Origin: Fusobacterium_C necrophorum
GTDB lineage: Bacteria; Fusobacteriota; Fusobacteriia; Fusobacteriales; Fusobacteriaceae
Direction: 5' to 3' (one strand)
Length of the DNA stretch: 64,000 nucleotides
NCBI RefSeq assembly: GCF_900104395.1
Contig: NZ_FMXX01000005.1
The notes beneath the pieces are model-generated. The model saw only the letters and a program-made list of their open reading frames with translations. It made no database searches and was not told where the DNA came from. This document shows positions 54,443 to 62,064 of this stretch, in pieces (positions within the stretch are counted from its first letter, which is position 1; every line of letters begins with the position of its first letter). The translations under genes were made by a program, and so were the position numbers.

Positions 54443-55669
54443 TTACATTTTTGCTACATTTTCTGTAATTTTAATAATTAAATCTCTTGCCTTTTCCATG
54501 GATTCTACACAAATATACTCATGCTTTCCATGAAAATTGTGTCCTCCCGTGAAAAGATTCGGACATGGCAATCCCTCATAAGATAAACGACTTCCGTCCG
54601 TTCCTCCACGAATTGGAGATACTTTAGGAGTAATTCCCAATTCTTCCATAGACTTTTTTGCCAAGTCAATAATGTAGATAACCGGCTCTATTTTTTCTTT
54701 CATGTTGAAATAAGAATCTTTCAACTGACAATCAAATTGCGCTTTTGGGTACTTCTTTTGCAAGAAAGCAATGATCTCTTGAAACAAATTTTTCTTTTCT
54801 GTGAATTTTTCGAAGGAGTGATCTCGAATAATATACTCCATAGTCGTTTTTTCTACACTTCCCTCCAAAGTATCCAATAAGAAGAATCCCTCATATCCGC
54901 TTGTATATTCAGGTCTTTGTTCGACAGGCAACATAGCTTGTACTTCCATAGCCAATAAAATAGAGTTTATCATTTTATCTTTGGCAGCTCCCGGATGAAT
55001 ATCTCTTCCTGTAATTTCAATGTGAACGGAGGCGGCATTGAAATTTTCGTATTCCAATTCTCCAATTTCACCTCCATCTACCGTATAAGCAAAGTCACAA
55101 TCAAAAGCTTTAATATCAAATAAATCGGCTCCTCTTCCAATTTCTTCATCAGGAGTAAAAGCAACTCTTACCTTCCCATGAGGAATTTCAGGATGAGCTT
55201 TTAAATATTTCATAGCTTCTAAAATTTCAGTCACTCCGGCCTTATCATCGGCACCTAACAGAGAACTTCCGTCCGTAACGATTAAAGTTTTTCCTATATA
55301 GTTTTTCAATTCCGGAAAATCTGCCACGGAACTTACAATACTTTTTTCAGCATCCAACACAATATCTCTCCCATCATAATTTTCAATCATTCTCGGATTG
55401 ACATGCTTCCCATTGTAATTCGGTGCCGTATCCATATGAGCTATCCACCCGACACTGGCTACTCCTTCTTGAGTTGCCGGTAAGGTTGCCATAACATATC
55501 CGTTTTTATCCAAAGTAATATCTTCTAAGCCGATTTCTTTTAAATCTTCTACAAGTATTTTGGCTAAATCCCATTGTCTTTCGGTGCTGGGACAAGTTTC
55601 CGAAGCCTCATCAGAAGTCGTATGAATTTTTACATACTTTAAAAATCGATTTACTAATTCTTCTCTCAT
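54443..55669 (-). CDS. pepT: Peptidase T (tripeptide aminopeptidase)
   Basis: Di-zinc M20 peptidase of 408 aa removing the N-terminal residue of tripeptides. Metal motifs: AHMDTAP (about 77-83), LGADDKAGV (about 137-145), TPDEEIGRGAD (about 172-182), TVDGGEIGELEYENF and the C-terminal TGGHNFHGKHEY. Overlaps the MATE gene by 4 bp. Together with the PepV-type enzyme it supports peptide use. Confidence 0.95.
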   Translation of the reverse strand: MREELVNRFLKYVKIHTTSDEASETCPSTERQWDLAKILVEDLKEIGLEDITLDKNGYVMATLPATQEGVASVGWIAHMDTAPNYNGKHVNPRMIENYDGRDIVLDAEKSIVSSVADFPELKNYIGKTLIVTDGSSLLGADDKAGVTEILEAMKYLKAHPEIPHGKVRVAFTPDEEIGRGADLFDIKAFDCDFAYTVDGGEIGELEYENFNAASVHIEITGRDIHPGAAKDKMINSILLAMEVQAMLPVEQRPEYTSGYEGFFLLDTLEGSVEKTTMEYIIRDHSFEKFTEKKNLFQEIIAFLQKKYPKAQFDCQLKDSYFNMKEKIEPVIYIIDLAKKSMEELGITPKVSPIRGGTDGSRLSYEGLPCPNLFTGGHNFHGKHEYICVESMEKARDLIIKITENVAKM

Positions 55670-57045
55670 TTTAGTGTTTCCTCCCTTTCTTTCTCCGACT
55701 TTAAATATTCTAAATGTTTTAATTCTCTCTTAATCAAAATAAAGGTTACGATGGTGGCAATAAAATCAGATAGAGGAGAAGCGTACCAAACTCCGTTCAA
55801 ACCCCAAATGGAGGATAAGAAAAATAAACAAGGAATCAATACCAAAATTTGTCTGGACATACTAATAAGAAAACTTAATTTTGGCTTTCCAACTGCCTGA
55901 AAATAAATGGAAGAAACAATTTGAAATCCTACAATAGGAAAAACAAGTACCTGCCTTCTCAAACCATATTCGGCAAGTTGTAATAAAGATTCCTCTTTGG
56001 TAAATAGAACAATCCAGTATTGGGAAAATAACTCTATCGATAAAAAGCCGACAATACAAATAACACTGGCAGCTCCTATTCCTTTGAACAAAGCCTCTTT
56101 TACCCTATCATATCTCCTCGCTCCATAGTTATAGCCTAAAATTGGCTGTACTCCTTGATTGATTCCAAAAATGGGCATCAGTAACAAAGACATAATGGAT
56201 TGAATAATTGCCATAGCTCCTATGGACAAATCTCCGCCATATTGCCGTAAAATGACATTCATAATATAGTTGATAGCACTCACTCCAACCTGTACTCCAA
56301 AAGAAGAACTTCCCAAAGCTATCACTTTCTTGCTTAGGTCACAATGTAAACGAATATTTTTCTTTTTCAGTTTCATCACACTCTTAGACGATGTAAAGTA
56401 GTAAATAGTCCAAAGAAAAGAAACTATTTGAGAAAGAACGGTCGCTAATGCCGCCCCTCTTACCCCCATATGTAAAGTAAAAATGAAAATAGGGTCCAGA
56501 ATAACATTGACAAAGGTTCCAATCAATAAAGTTAACATTGCCATTTTCGGATTTCCATCGGAACGAATGGCTGAATTTAAAATATAACTCAAGGTCGTGG
56601 GAAGAAATCCTATTGCAACAATCTCCAAATATTGTTTTGCATAGGGGTAACTTAAATCACTTCCTCCTACGAAATAAATCACTTTTTTCATAACCAGAAA
56701 AATCAAAATCATAAAAACAAGGGAAAAAATACTTCCTAATACTAAGGAATTTCCCAAAAATTGCTCCGCTCTATCCCTTTCCTTTTTTCCCAAATGTAAG
56801 GAAATATTTGCAGAAGACCCTAAGCCTACCAGCAGAGCAAAGGCAAAAGAAAGTAACATGACAGGGAAAATAACGCCTACCCCTGTAATTGCCAAATGTC
56901 CAACCTTTTCAATATGACCGATATAAATTCTATCTACCACATTGTATAAAGCATTGACAATCATTCCCACAACTGCCGGTAATGAAAATTTCCACAGCAG
57001 CTTTCCGATGCTCTCCTGTTCCAAAAAATTATGAGATAAACTCAT
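55666..57045 (-). CDS. MATE-family efflux transporter (second copy)
   Basis: Inner-membrane protein of 459 aa with 12 predicted helices. FSLPAVVGMIVNALYNVVDRIYIG near the start (in part: SLPAVVGM, VVDRIYIG) and GINQGVQPILGYNYGARRYDRV in the second half (in part: GVQPILGYNYGA) are typical of the MepA/NorM-like MATE branch. It differs clearly from the copy at 34218-35567, so it is not a recent duplicate. Substrate unknown. Overlaps pepT by 4 bp. Confidence 0.92.
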   Translation of the reverse strand: MSLSHNFLEQESIGKLLWKFSLPAVVGMIVNALYNVVDRIYIGHIEKVGHLAITGVGVIFPVMLLSFAFALLVGLGSSANISLHLGKKERDRAEQFLGNSLVLGSIFSLVFMILIFLVMKKVIYFVGGSDLSYPYAKQYLEIVAIGFLPTTLSYILNSAIRSDGNPKMAMLTLLIGTFVNVILDPIFIFTLHMGVRGAALATVLSQIVSFLWTIYYFTSSKSVMKLKKKNIRLHCDLSKKVIALGSSSFGVQVGVSAINYIMNVILRQYGGDLSIGAMAIIQSIMSLLLMPIFGINQGVQPILGYNYGARRYDRVKEALFKGIGAASVICIVGFLSIELFSQYWIVLFTKEESLLQLAEYGLRRQVLVFPIVGFQIVSSIYFQAVGKPKLSFLISMSRQILVLIPCLFFLSSIWGLNGVWYASPLSDFIATIVTFILIKRELKHLEYLKSEKEREETLK

Positions 57046-57059
57046 ACAACCTCCCTTTC

Positions 57060-58640
57060 TTACTCTATTCCTTTCTGTAAAAGTGTTTCTTTTACTTCTG
57101 CAACAATCGATTCCGGCAATAGGAGAACGATATTATCTCCTGATCGCATAATGCTATCCCCTTTCGGAATCTTCTCTGTTTCATTTCTTCTCAAGGCGAC
57201 AACGAGAACTTCTTCTCCCCATTCTACCTCGGAAATCTTTTTTCCATCCAAGTAAGATTCTGCCGCAACCGGAACAACAATTAAAGTTTTTCCCATGCTC
57301 TCTACTTCATGTGTCTCTTCAAAATCATCTTTTGGCATTCTTTCATATAAAATATCATACACAGGTGACAGTTTCAATAGGGCAGTCACATAAAAAGCTA
57401 CCACAGAAACGGTAACCAAAGCCAACAAATGATCAAAACTACCTGTCATTTCTAAAATGAGAACCGCTCCTGTAATAGGTGCCCTTACTACGGATACAAA
57501 ATATCCCACCATTCCCAACACCATAAAGTGCACAATAATATTCGGATCGAATGGAAAAAAATGCAATAACAACAAAGCGAAAATTTTTCCTAAAATCGCT
57601 CCTAAAACCAGCATAGGTAGAAAAATTCCTCCCGCAAATCCGGTAGCATAGGAAAGCGAAGTAAATAACAATTTTATCAAGAAAACAAAGAACAGGAAAA
57701 GAATTCCTTGCTGTAATTGCGGTAAGGATTCTACCAATTCATGTCCCCCTCCCGTTACTTCCGGAAGAACCAAACATAGAAGAAAGGAGGTACTCATCAC
57801 AAAAACAACCTTCATCCATCTGGAAATTCGAATGCCTTGAAAAATATTCTGTGTTTTTACTAAAGTCGTCGTAAACAATTTTCCAAAAAAGGCAATGAGA
57901 ATTCCAAATAAAATATACAAAGCAAATTGTAAATAAGGATTGATGTCTCTAGGATAGGATACCAGCATAGAAAAAGCCGTATCAATTCCAAAAAAACGTC
58001 TTCCGATGAAATCGGAGGCGATGCTTGCTACAAAAATACAAATAATTAACTTCGCCGTTAAAAATTTATGTAACTCTTCCAGGCTGAACATGACTCCCGC
58101 CAAAGGAGCTCCGAAAGCTCCGGCAAGTCCTGCACTCGCTCCACTGGTAATTAAATAATTTTCATCCACTCGGTTGCAACGAAAGCCTTTAGCAATTCCA
58201 CTGGCTACATAGGAGCCTAACTGCACGGAAGGACCCTCTCTTCCCAAAGAAAGTCCTGCTCCTATTCCGAAAAGTCCTCCCACAAATTTTGCCGCCAATT
58301 GTGCAAACCAATGCTTATAATGAACTGTTCCCAAAATAATTCCTTTTACTTGGGGAATTCCGGAGCCTGAAGTTCTCGGATATTTTCGATACAGAAAATC
58401 AATGAAAAATCCTATCACTAAAAATCCGATCCACAATTTAATCAAAAAAGGATAATTGGTTAGCGTACTGGGAGAGACAAACGTTTCTCGTAATACATTA
58501 AAAATATGCAGGGCATAGCGATAGAAAGAGACAATGATCCCGGTAATCAATCCTACCATTAAACATAAAAAATATAATTTTCCGTTGCTATTCTGAATAT
58601 GATTTAGATTTTCCTCCACATTCAACACTTGTTTAGACAT
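57060..58640 (-). CDS. ClC-family chloride/proton exchanger with RCK_C domain
   Basis: Inner-membrane protein of 526 aa from ATG 58640, which has GGGTGAT upstream; a longer frame starts 12 codons earlier inside dapF. ClC motifs are present: GSGIPQVKG (selectivity), GREGPSVQLGS with the gating Glu, and FSLEELHKF with the internal Glu expected of exchangers rather than channels. After about residue 440 comes a cytoplasmic TrkA-C/RCK_C domain. May balance charge or pH, for example in acid stress. Overlaps the end of dapF by 8 bp. Confidence 0.92.
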   Translation of the reverse strand: MSKQVLNVEENLNHIQNSNGKLYFLCLMVGLITGIIVSFYRYALHIFNVLRETFVSPSTLTNYPFLIKLWIGFLVIGFFIDFLYRKYPRTSGSGIPQVKGIILGTVHYKHWFAQLAAKFVGGLFGIGAGLSLGREGPSVQLGSYVASGIAKGFRCNRVDENYLITSGASAGLAGAFGAPLAGVMFSLEELHKFLTAKLIICIFVASIASDFIGRRFFGIDTAFSMLVSYPRDINPYLQFALYILFGILIAFFGKLFTTTLVKTQNIFQGIRISRWMKVVFVMSTSFLLCLVLPEVTGGGHELVESLPQLQQGILFLFFVFLIKLLFTSLSYATGFAGGIFLPMLVLGAILGKIFALLLLHFFPFDPNIIVHFMVLGMVGYFVSVVRAPITGAVLILEMTGSFDHLLALVTVSVVAFYVTALLKLSPVYDILYERMPKDDFEETHEVESMGKTLIVVPVAAESYLDGKKISEVEWGEEVLVVALRRNETEKIPKGDSIMRSGDNIVLLLPESIVAEVKETLLQKGIE

Positions 58641-59436
58641 CAATATCACCCACAAATACAAAATTCGCCTTTCCATAAATCATTACAACATCATCTTTCA
58701 CTTCCACAAACACATCTCCACCCTCTGTATAAAAATGCGCTTCTCCTGATATTTTTTGTAAATGCTGCAAAATAACTCCACAAGAAGAGCAACCGGTGGA
58801 ACAGCCTAAGGTCCTCCCTGCTCCTCTTTCCCAAGTTTTTATTTGAACTTCCTTCGCATTTAATAGCTTCACAAAATTTACATTAGTCTTTTTGGGAAAT
58901 AAGGGATGTTTTTCCAGTCGGGACCCCCAGTAGTTCAACTCCTCATCCTTCATAAAATCCTCTACCAAAATGGCTATATGAGGAACTCCGACTGTTACAC
59001 GATAAAAAACAAATTCTCTGCCTTCTATTTCCACTCTTTCCTCTTGGAATTCTTTTTCCCATTCCGCTTTTCCCATCTTCACTTGAACAGAGGAGACCTG
59101 ATTTTTTTCATCAATGGTCAACACAATTTCCTTTACTCCATTGTCCGTTTCTATCGTCATAGTTGTCTTTCCAACTATCTCATTTTCATACATATAACGA
59201 GAGAGACAACGAATTCCATTTCCACACATTTCTCCTCGACTTCCGTCAGAATTATAATAATTCATTTTCATGTCTGCAATGGAACTGGATTCACAAAAAA
59301 GAATTCCATCGGCTCCTATTCCAAAATGTCTATCACAAAGTTTTTTAGCAAGTTTATTTATCTCCCTTATTTTCCGATTTCTTCCATCGAAAATGACAAA
59401 ATCATTTCCGGCTGCTTCCATTTTCCAAAACTTCAT
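58633..59436 (-). CDS. dapF: Diaminopimelate epimerase
   Basis: PLP-independent racemase of 267 aa converting LL- to meso-diaminopimelate for peptidoglycan and lysine. ATG 59436 is chosen because GAGGAG lies 7 nt upstream and the protein then begins MKFWKMEAAGNDFV. The two catalytic Cys are in MCGNGIRC and in LGCSTGCSS. Fusobacteria can use lanthionine in their wall and DapF has been linked to making its meso form, but that is from general knowledge. It heads the 12-gene run. Confidence 0.95.
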   Translation of the reverse strand: MKFWKMEAAGNDFVIFDGRNRKIREINKLAKKLCDRHFGIGADGILFCESSSIADMKMNYYNSDGSRGEMCGNGIRCLSRYMYENEIVGKTTMTIETDNGVKEIVLTIDEKNQVSSVQVKMGKAEWEKEFQEERVEIEGREFVFYRVTVGVPHIAILVEDFMKDEELNYWGSRLEKHPLFPKKTNVNFVKLLNAKEVQIKTWERGAGRTLGCSTGCSSCGVILQHLQKISGEAHFYTEGGDVFVEVKDDVVMIYGKANFVFVGDIDV

Positions 59437-59472
59437 TTTTTTACTCCTCAAAAATATTTTATCTATCATAAC

Positions 59473-59501
59473 ATTATATACAACTTTTGACGAAAAATCA
59501 A
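59473..59501 (-). promoter_or_regulatory. Promoter of the dapF-to-lpxD run
   Basis: On the minus strand TTGATT (59501-59496), 17 bp, TATAAT (59478-59473), 36 bp before the dapF ATG. It is back to back with the promoter of the small plus-strand gene. Confidence 0.65.
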
Positions 59502-59535
59502 TGTGTAATTCCTCACTTTCCTCTTTGAAAAAATG

Positions 59536-59564
59536 TTTACTGTTTTAATAAAAAATGCTATAAT
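59536..59564 (+). promoter_or_regulatory. Promoter of the small acidic protein gene
   Basis: TTTACT (59536-59541), 17 bp, TATAAT (59559-59564) with extended TGC. It lies 26 bp before the ATG at 59591. Confidence 0.65.
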
Positions 59565-59590
59565 AAAGAAAATTTAAGGAGGAAATGAAA

Positions 59591-59836
59591 ATGGAACGAT
59601 TAAGCTCGGAAGAAATAGAAAAATACATAAACGAAATCAAAGAGAAAGGTCTTTATGAAAAATATCAGGCAATGATTTTGGATGATTTTGAGGAACACCA
59701 TGTTGTTTATCTTTTAGAAGAAAATGAAATCATCGCTCTTGCCTATAAAAATCAGGTAACTCCTTACTCCATGAAAGAATATTACAATTGGTATGAAATG
59801 AATTTACTGATAGAAGAAGACGAGTACGGATTATAA
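59591..59836 (+). CDS. Small acidic hypothetical protein
   Basis: Protein of 81 aa. ATG 59591 is chosen because AAGGAGG (59576-59582) lies 8 nt upstream; the ATG at 59585 is too close. It is acidic (many Glu/Asp, ending EEDEYGL), has no membrane segment or signal peptide, and shows helix-rich SSEEIEKYINEIKEKG followed by a strand-rich middle (HVVYLLEENEIIALAYK). No family recognised. Good promoter and ribosome site argue that it is real. It is monocistronic, upstream of the candidate sRNA. Confidence 0.75.
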   Translation: MERLSSEEIEKYINEIKEKGLYEKYQAMILDDFEEHHVVYLLEENEIIALAYKNQVTPYSMKEYYNWYEMNLLIEEDEYGL

Positions 59837-59927
59837 TATGGGAATTGAAAATATCTCTTGATATCTGCATACACTTTACTAAGGTTATCAAAATAAAAAA
59901 GAATTAAAAAATTTTTAAAAAAAATTA

Positions 59928-59956
59928 TTGACAATATAACTATTGTATGCTATTAT
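59928..59956 (+). promoter_or_regulatory. Strong promoter with inverted repeat in the spacer
   Basis: Consensus -35 TTGACA (59928-59933), 17 bp, TATTAT (59951-59956) with extended TGC. Upstream 59900-59927 is an A/T-tract region like an UP element. The spacer contains ACAATA-TAAC-TATTGT (59931-59946), a perfect 6-bp inverted repeat suited to a dimeric repressor. Confidence 0.7.
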
Positions 59957-59961
59957 TAAGT

Positions 59962-60047
59962 CAATCATATAACGTTTCCTTAAATTTTAGTTTTAATTTC
60001 TACGAAAAGAAAAGAGCCAAACAATTAAGTTTAGGCTCTTTTCTTTT
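59962..60047 (+). ncRNA. Candidate small RNA, about 85 nt
   Basis: A near-consensus promoter points into a stretch without an ORF that ends about 85 nt later in a stable terminator hairpin. The predicted 5' part is AU-rich and has a CU-rich stretch GTTTCCTT (59974-59981) that could pair with ribosome sites. No coding potential was seen. The hairpin alone could be just the terminator of the minus-strand iron/heme operon, so the promoter is the main evidence. No named sRNA family recognised. Confidence 0.45.
60005..60047. terminator. Bidirectional terminator hairpin
   Basis: GAAAAGAGCC-AAAC (60009-60022) pairs with GTTT-A-GGCTCTTTTC (60029-60043), with A/T continuations and T-rich tails on both strands. 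It can end the candidate sRNA (plus) and the iron/heme ABC operon (minus), whose last gene stops at 60201. Confidence 0.8.
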
Positions 60048-60200
60048 ATTCCTGCCATTTTAAATACTGCTTTTTCTATCTCTGAAACCCCTGAAAAATC
60101 GTTGAAAATTTCTCCTACTGATAACAAATTGTTAACAAAAATTAAAAATAGCTACTTTTATCTTTATTTTTGGAAAATCTAAAAAAATAACTACAAAATT
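60048..60200. other. AT-rich intergenic stretch, nothing recognised
   Basis: Between the hairpin and the ABC ATPase stop. No ORF, promoter or structured element stands out; probably the 3' untranslated region of the minus-strand operon. The remaining part of the 59837-60200 gene-free region, 59837-59900, is likewise featureless apart from A/T tracts. Confidence 0.5.
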
Positions 60201-60977
60201 TTAATCTCTCACGGATTTTATAGCCGAAATCACAGGCTTTTTTTCTTCATCCAAATATACTTTGCCTATCACTCCATATACATCTCTTAACATTTTTTCA
60301 CAAATCACTTTATTCGCACTTCCTGCATCATAGAGCTTTCCCTCCTCTGTTAATATTACAATATAATCTGCGTACCTTGCCGCTAAGTTTACATCATGTA
60401 AAATAGCAATAATATCAATCCCTTTTTCTTTTACCAATTTTTTTAACAAAAAACAAAGTTCCAACTGTTTTTGTAAATCAAGAGAATTGGTCGGCTCATC
60501 CAATAAAATAATTTTGGGATTTCTGACTAGAGTCTGAGCAATGAAAACAAGTTTTTTTTGTCCTCCACTCAAATGATTGAATACATTCCCTGCTAATTCT
60601 TCTATGTTTAAATCTCGAAGTACCTCCATTGCAATTTTTAAATCTTCTTCAGAAACTTTTGATTTTAACTCCGGCAATCTTCCTAATAAAACAATTTCCA
60701 ATACGGTTAAGGTTGAAATATCCAAATCCATTTGAGGCAAATAAGACATCCATTCTATTTTTTTCTCGAATGCCATATTCCCGATATCACAGTCTCCATA
60801 TAAAATATCTCCTGTATAATCCAACAAACCGAAGATTGATTTTATCAATGTGGATTTTCCGGCTCCATTTGGTCCAAGAATGACATTCAATCCCTTTTGA
60901 AATTCCACAGAAAAATTATGAAAAATATTTTTTCCACCCTTCCTATACGCAAAGTTTAAATCTTGTACTTTTAACAT
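60201..60977 (-). CDS. Iron/heme/B12-type ABC importer ATPase
   Basis: ATPase of 258 aa of the FecE/HmuV/BtuD type. Walker A GPNGAGKSTLIKS (about 35-47), Q-loop region YLPQMDLD, signature LSGGQKKLVFIAQ (about 137-149), Walker B IILLDEPTNSLD (about 157-168) and H-loop ILHDVNLAARY. Its ATG overlaps the permease stop (TAATG), so the two are coupled. Substrate is iron chelate, heme or cobalamin by homology; heme or iron is the guess from context. Confidence 0.92.
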   Translation of the reverse strand: MLKVQDLNFAYRKGGKNIFHNFSVEFQKGLNVILGPNGAGKSTLIKSIFGLLDYTGDILYGDCDIGNMAFEKKIEWMSYLPQMDLDISTLTVLEIVLLGRLPELKSKVSEEDLKIAMEVLRDLNIEELAGNVFNHLSGGQKKLVFIAQTLVRNPKIILLDEPTNSLDLQKQLELCFLLKKLVKEKGIDIIAILHDVNLAARYADYIVILTEEGKLYDAGSANKVICEKMLRDVYGVIGKVYLDEEKKPVISAIKSVRD

Positions 60978-62011
60978 TATAAACTCCTCATTTTTCCAAA
61001 AATAATTGCTATAAAAAATGGAATTCCTATAACGGAAGTGACCAATCCGATGGGTAAAATGACTCCGGGAATAATGAGCTTACTCAATAAAAAAGAACAA
61101 GATAAGATAACAGCTCCTAGTAAGGCAGAAAGCGGCATGAAAAATCGCTGATCTTCTCCTACAAATTGTCTTGAAATATGAGGAGCTACCAAACCGACAA
61201 AGCCTATAGTTCCAACAAAACTAACAGATACTGCAGATAATAAAGAGACTATTAAAATGGTCCTTCTTCTCAATTGTTGAACAGGAACCCCTATACTCCT
61301 CGCTTTGTTATCATCCAGTGTCATTGCCGTCAGCTTCCAAGCGTTTCGATACAACACAATGGAAGTAAAAAGTAAGACCCAAAAAACAAAATAAAATTTA
61401 TTCCACGTTGTTTTTAATAAACTGCCAAATGTCCAGAAAATTAAACTTTGTAACTTATCTTCTTCCGCAATATATTGTAAAATCATAGTTAAAGAAGAAA
61501 AGAGAAAATTTAAGGCAATCCCAAATAAAATAATTGCCGTTTTACTTATTCTTTTTTGAAAAGAAAACACATAGATCCCTAAAGAGACTAATACTGTAAA
61601 GAAAAAAGCATTTCCCGTCACTGCTAGAGTATCCGGCAGAAAGAAGACGTTACTGTTTAAAAGCAATCCCATAGCCGCTCCAAAAGAAGCTGCAGAAGTA
61701 ATTCCCAAGGTATAAGGACTGGCAATAGGATTTCTAAGAATGCTTTGAATTTCGCAGCCTCCTACTCCTAAGGAGGCTCCGACAACAACTGCCATCAATG
61801 CCATAGGCATTCTAACCTGCTTCACAATCATAACATGATTTCCTCTTCCCTCATTCCTGAAAATTATTTCCAGAATTTCTAAAATAGTAATGTGAGAAGA
61901 ACCAACAGAAACATTTAATAAAATTAAAAATAATAGAATTAGAAATAGAAAAAATAGTATCCGCATTCTTTTTCTTATCATCTTCCGATAAATTTGACTT
62001 CCTTGCTGCAT
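60977..62011 (-). CDS. FecCD-family ABC importer permease
   Basis: Inner-membrane permease of 344 aa with about 10 helices. FecCD hallmarks include RMPMALMAVVVGASLGVGG, LRNPIASPYTLGITSAASFGA (in part: NPIASPYTLGI) and GFVGLVAPHISRQFVG, then IPGVILPIGLVTSVIGIPFF (in part: LPIGLVTSVIG). Start has AGGAGG 4 nt upstream. It works as a homodimer with the ATPase. It lies 53 bp after the FMN-binding/binding-protein fusion. Confidence 0.93.
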   Translation of the reverse strand: MQQGSQIYRKMIRKRMRILFFLFLILLFLILLNVSVGSSHITILEILEIIFRNEGRGNHVMIVKQVRMPMALMAVVVGASLGVGGCEIQSILRNPIASPYTLGITSAASFGAAMGLLLNSNVFFLPDTLAVTGNAFFFTVLVSLGIYVFSFQKRISKTAIILFGIALNFLFSSLTMILQYIAEEDKLQSLIFWTFGSLLKTTWNKFYFVFWVLLFTSIVLYRNAWKLTAMTLDDNKARSIGVPVQQLRRRTILIVSLLSAVSVSFVGTIGFVGLVAPHISRQFVGEDQRFFMPLSALLGAVILSCSFLLSKLIIPGVILPIGLVTSVIGIPFFIAIIFGKMRSL

Positions 62012-62064
62012 CTTTCCTCCTAGCAGTTAAAATACGGGACAGTAAATATCTCACATTTTAAAAA

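Noticed and set aside
34218..57045. The two MATE genes as a recent duplication
   Set aside because: Their proteins differ throughout, including the start and the second-half motifs; they belong to separate branches.
59837..60200. tRNA or riboswitch in the longest gene-free region
   Set aside because: No cloverleaf or known aptamer core could be traced; only a promoter and a terminator hairpin are evident.
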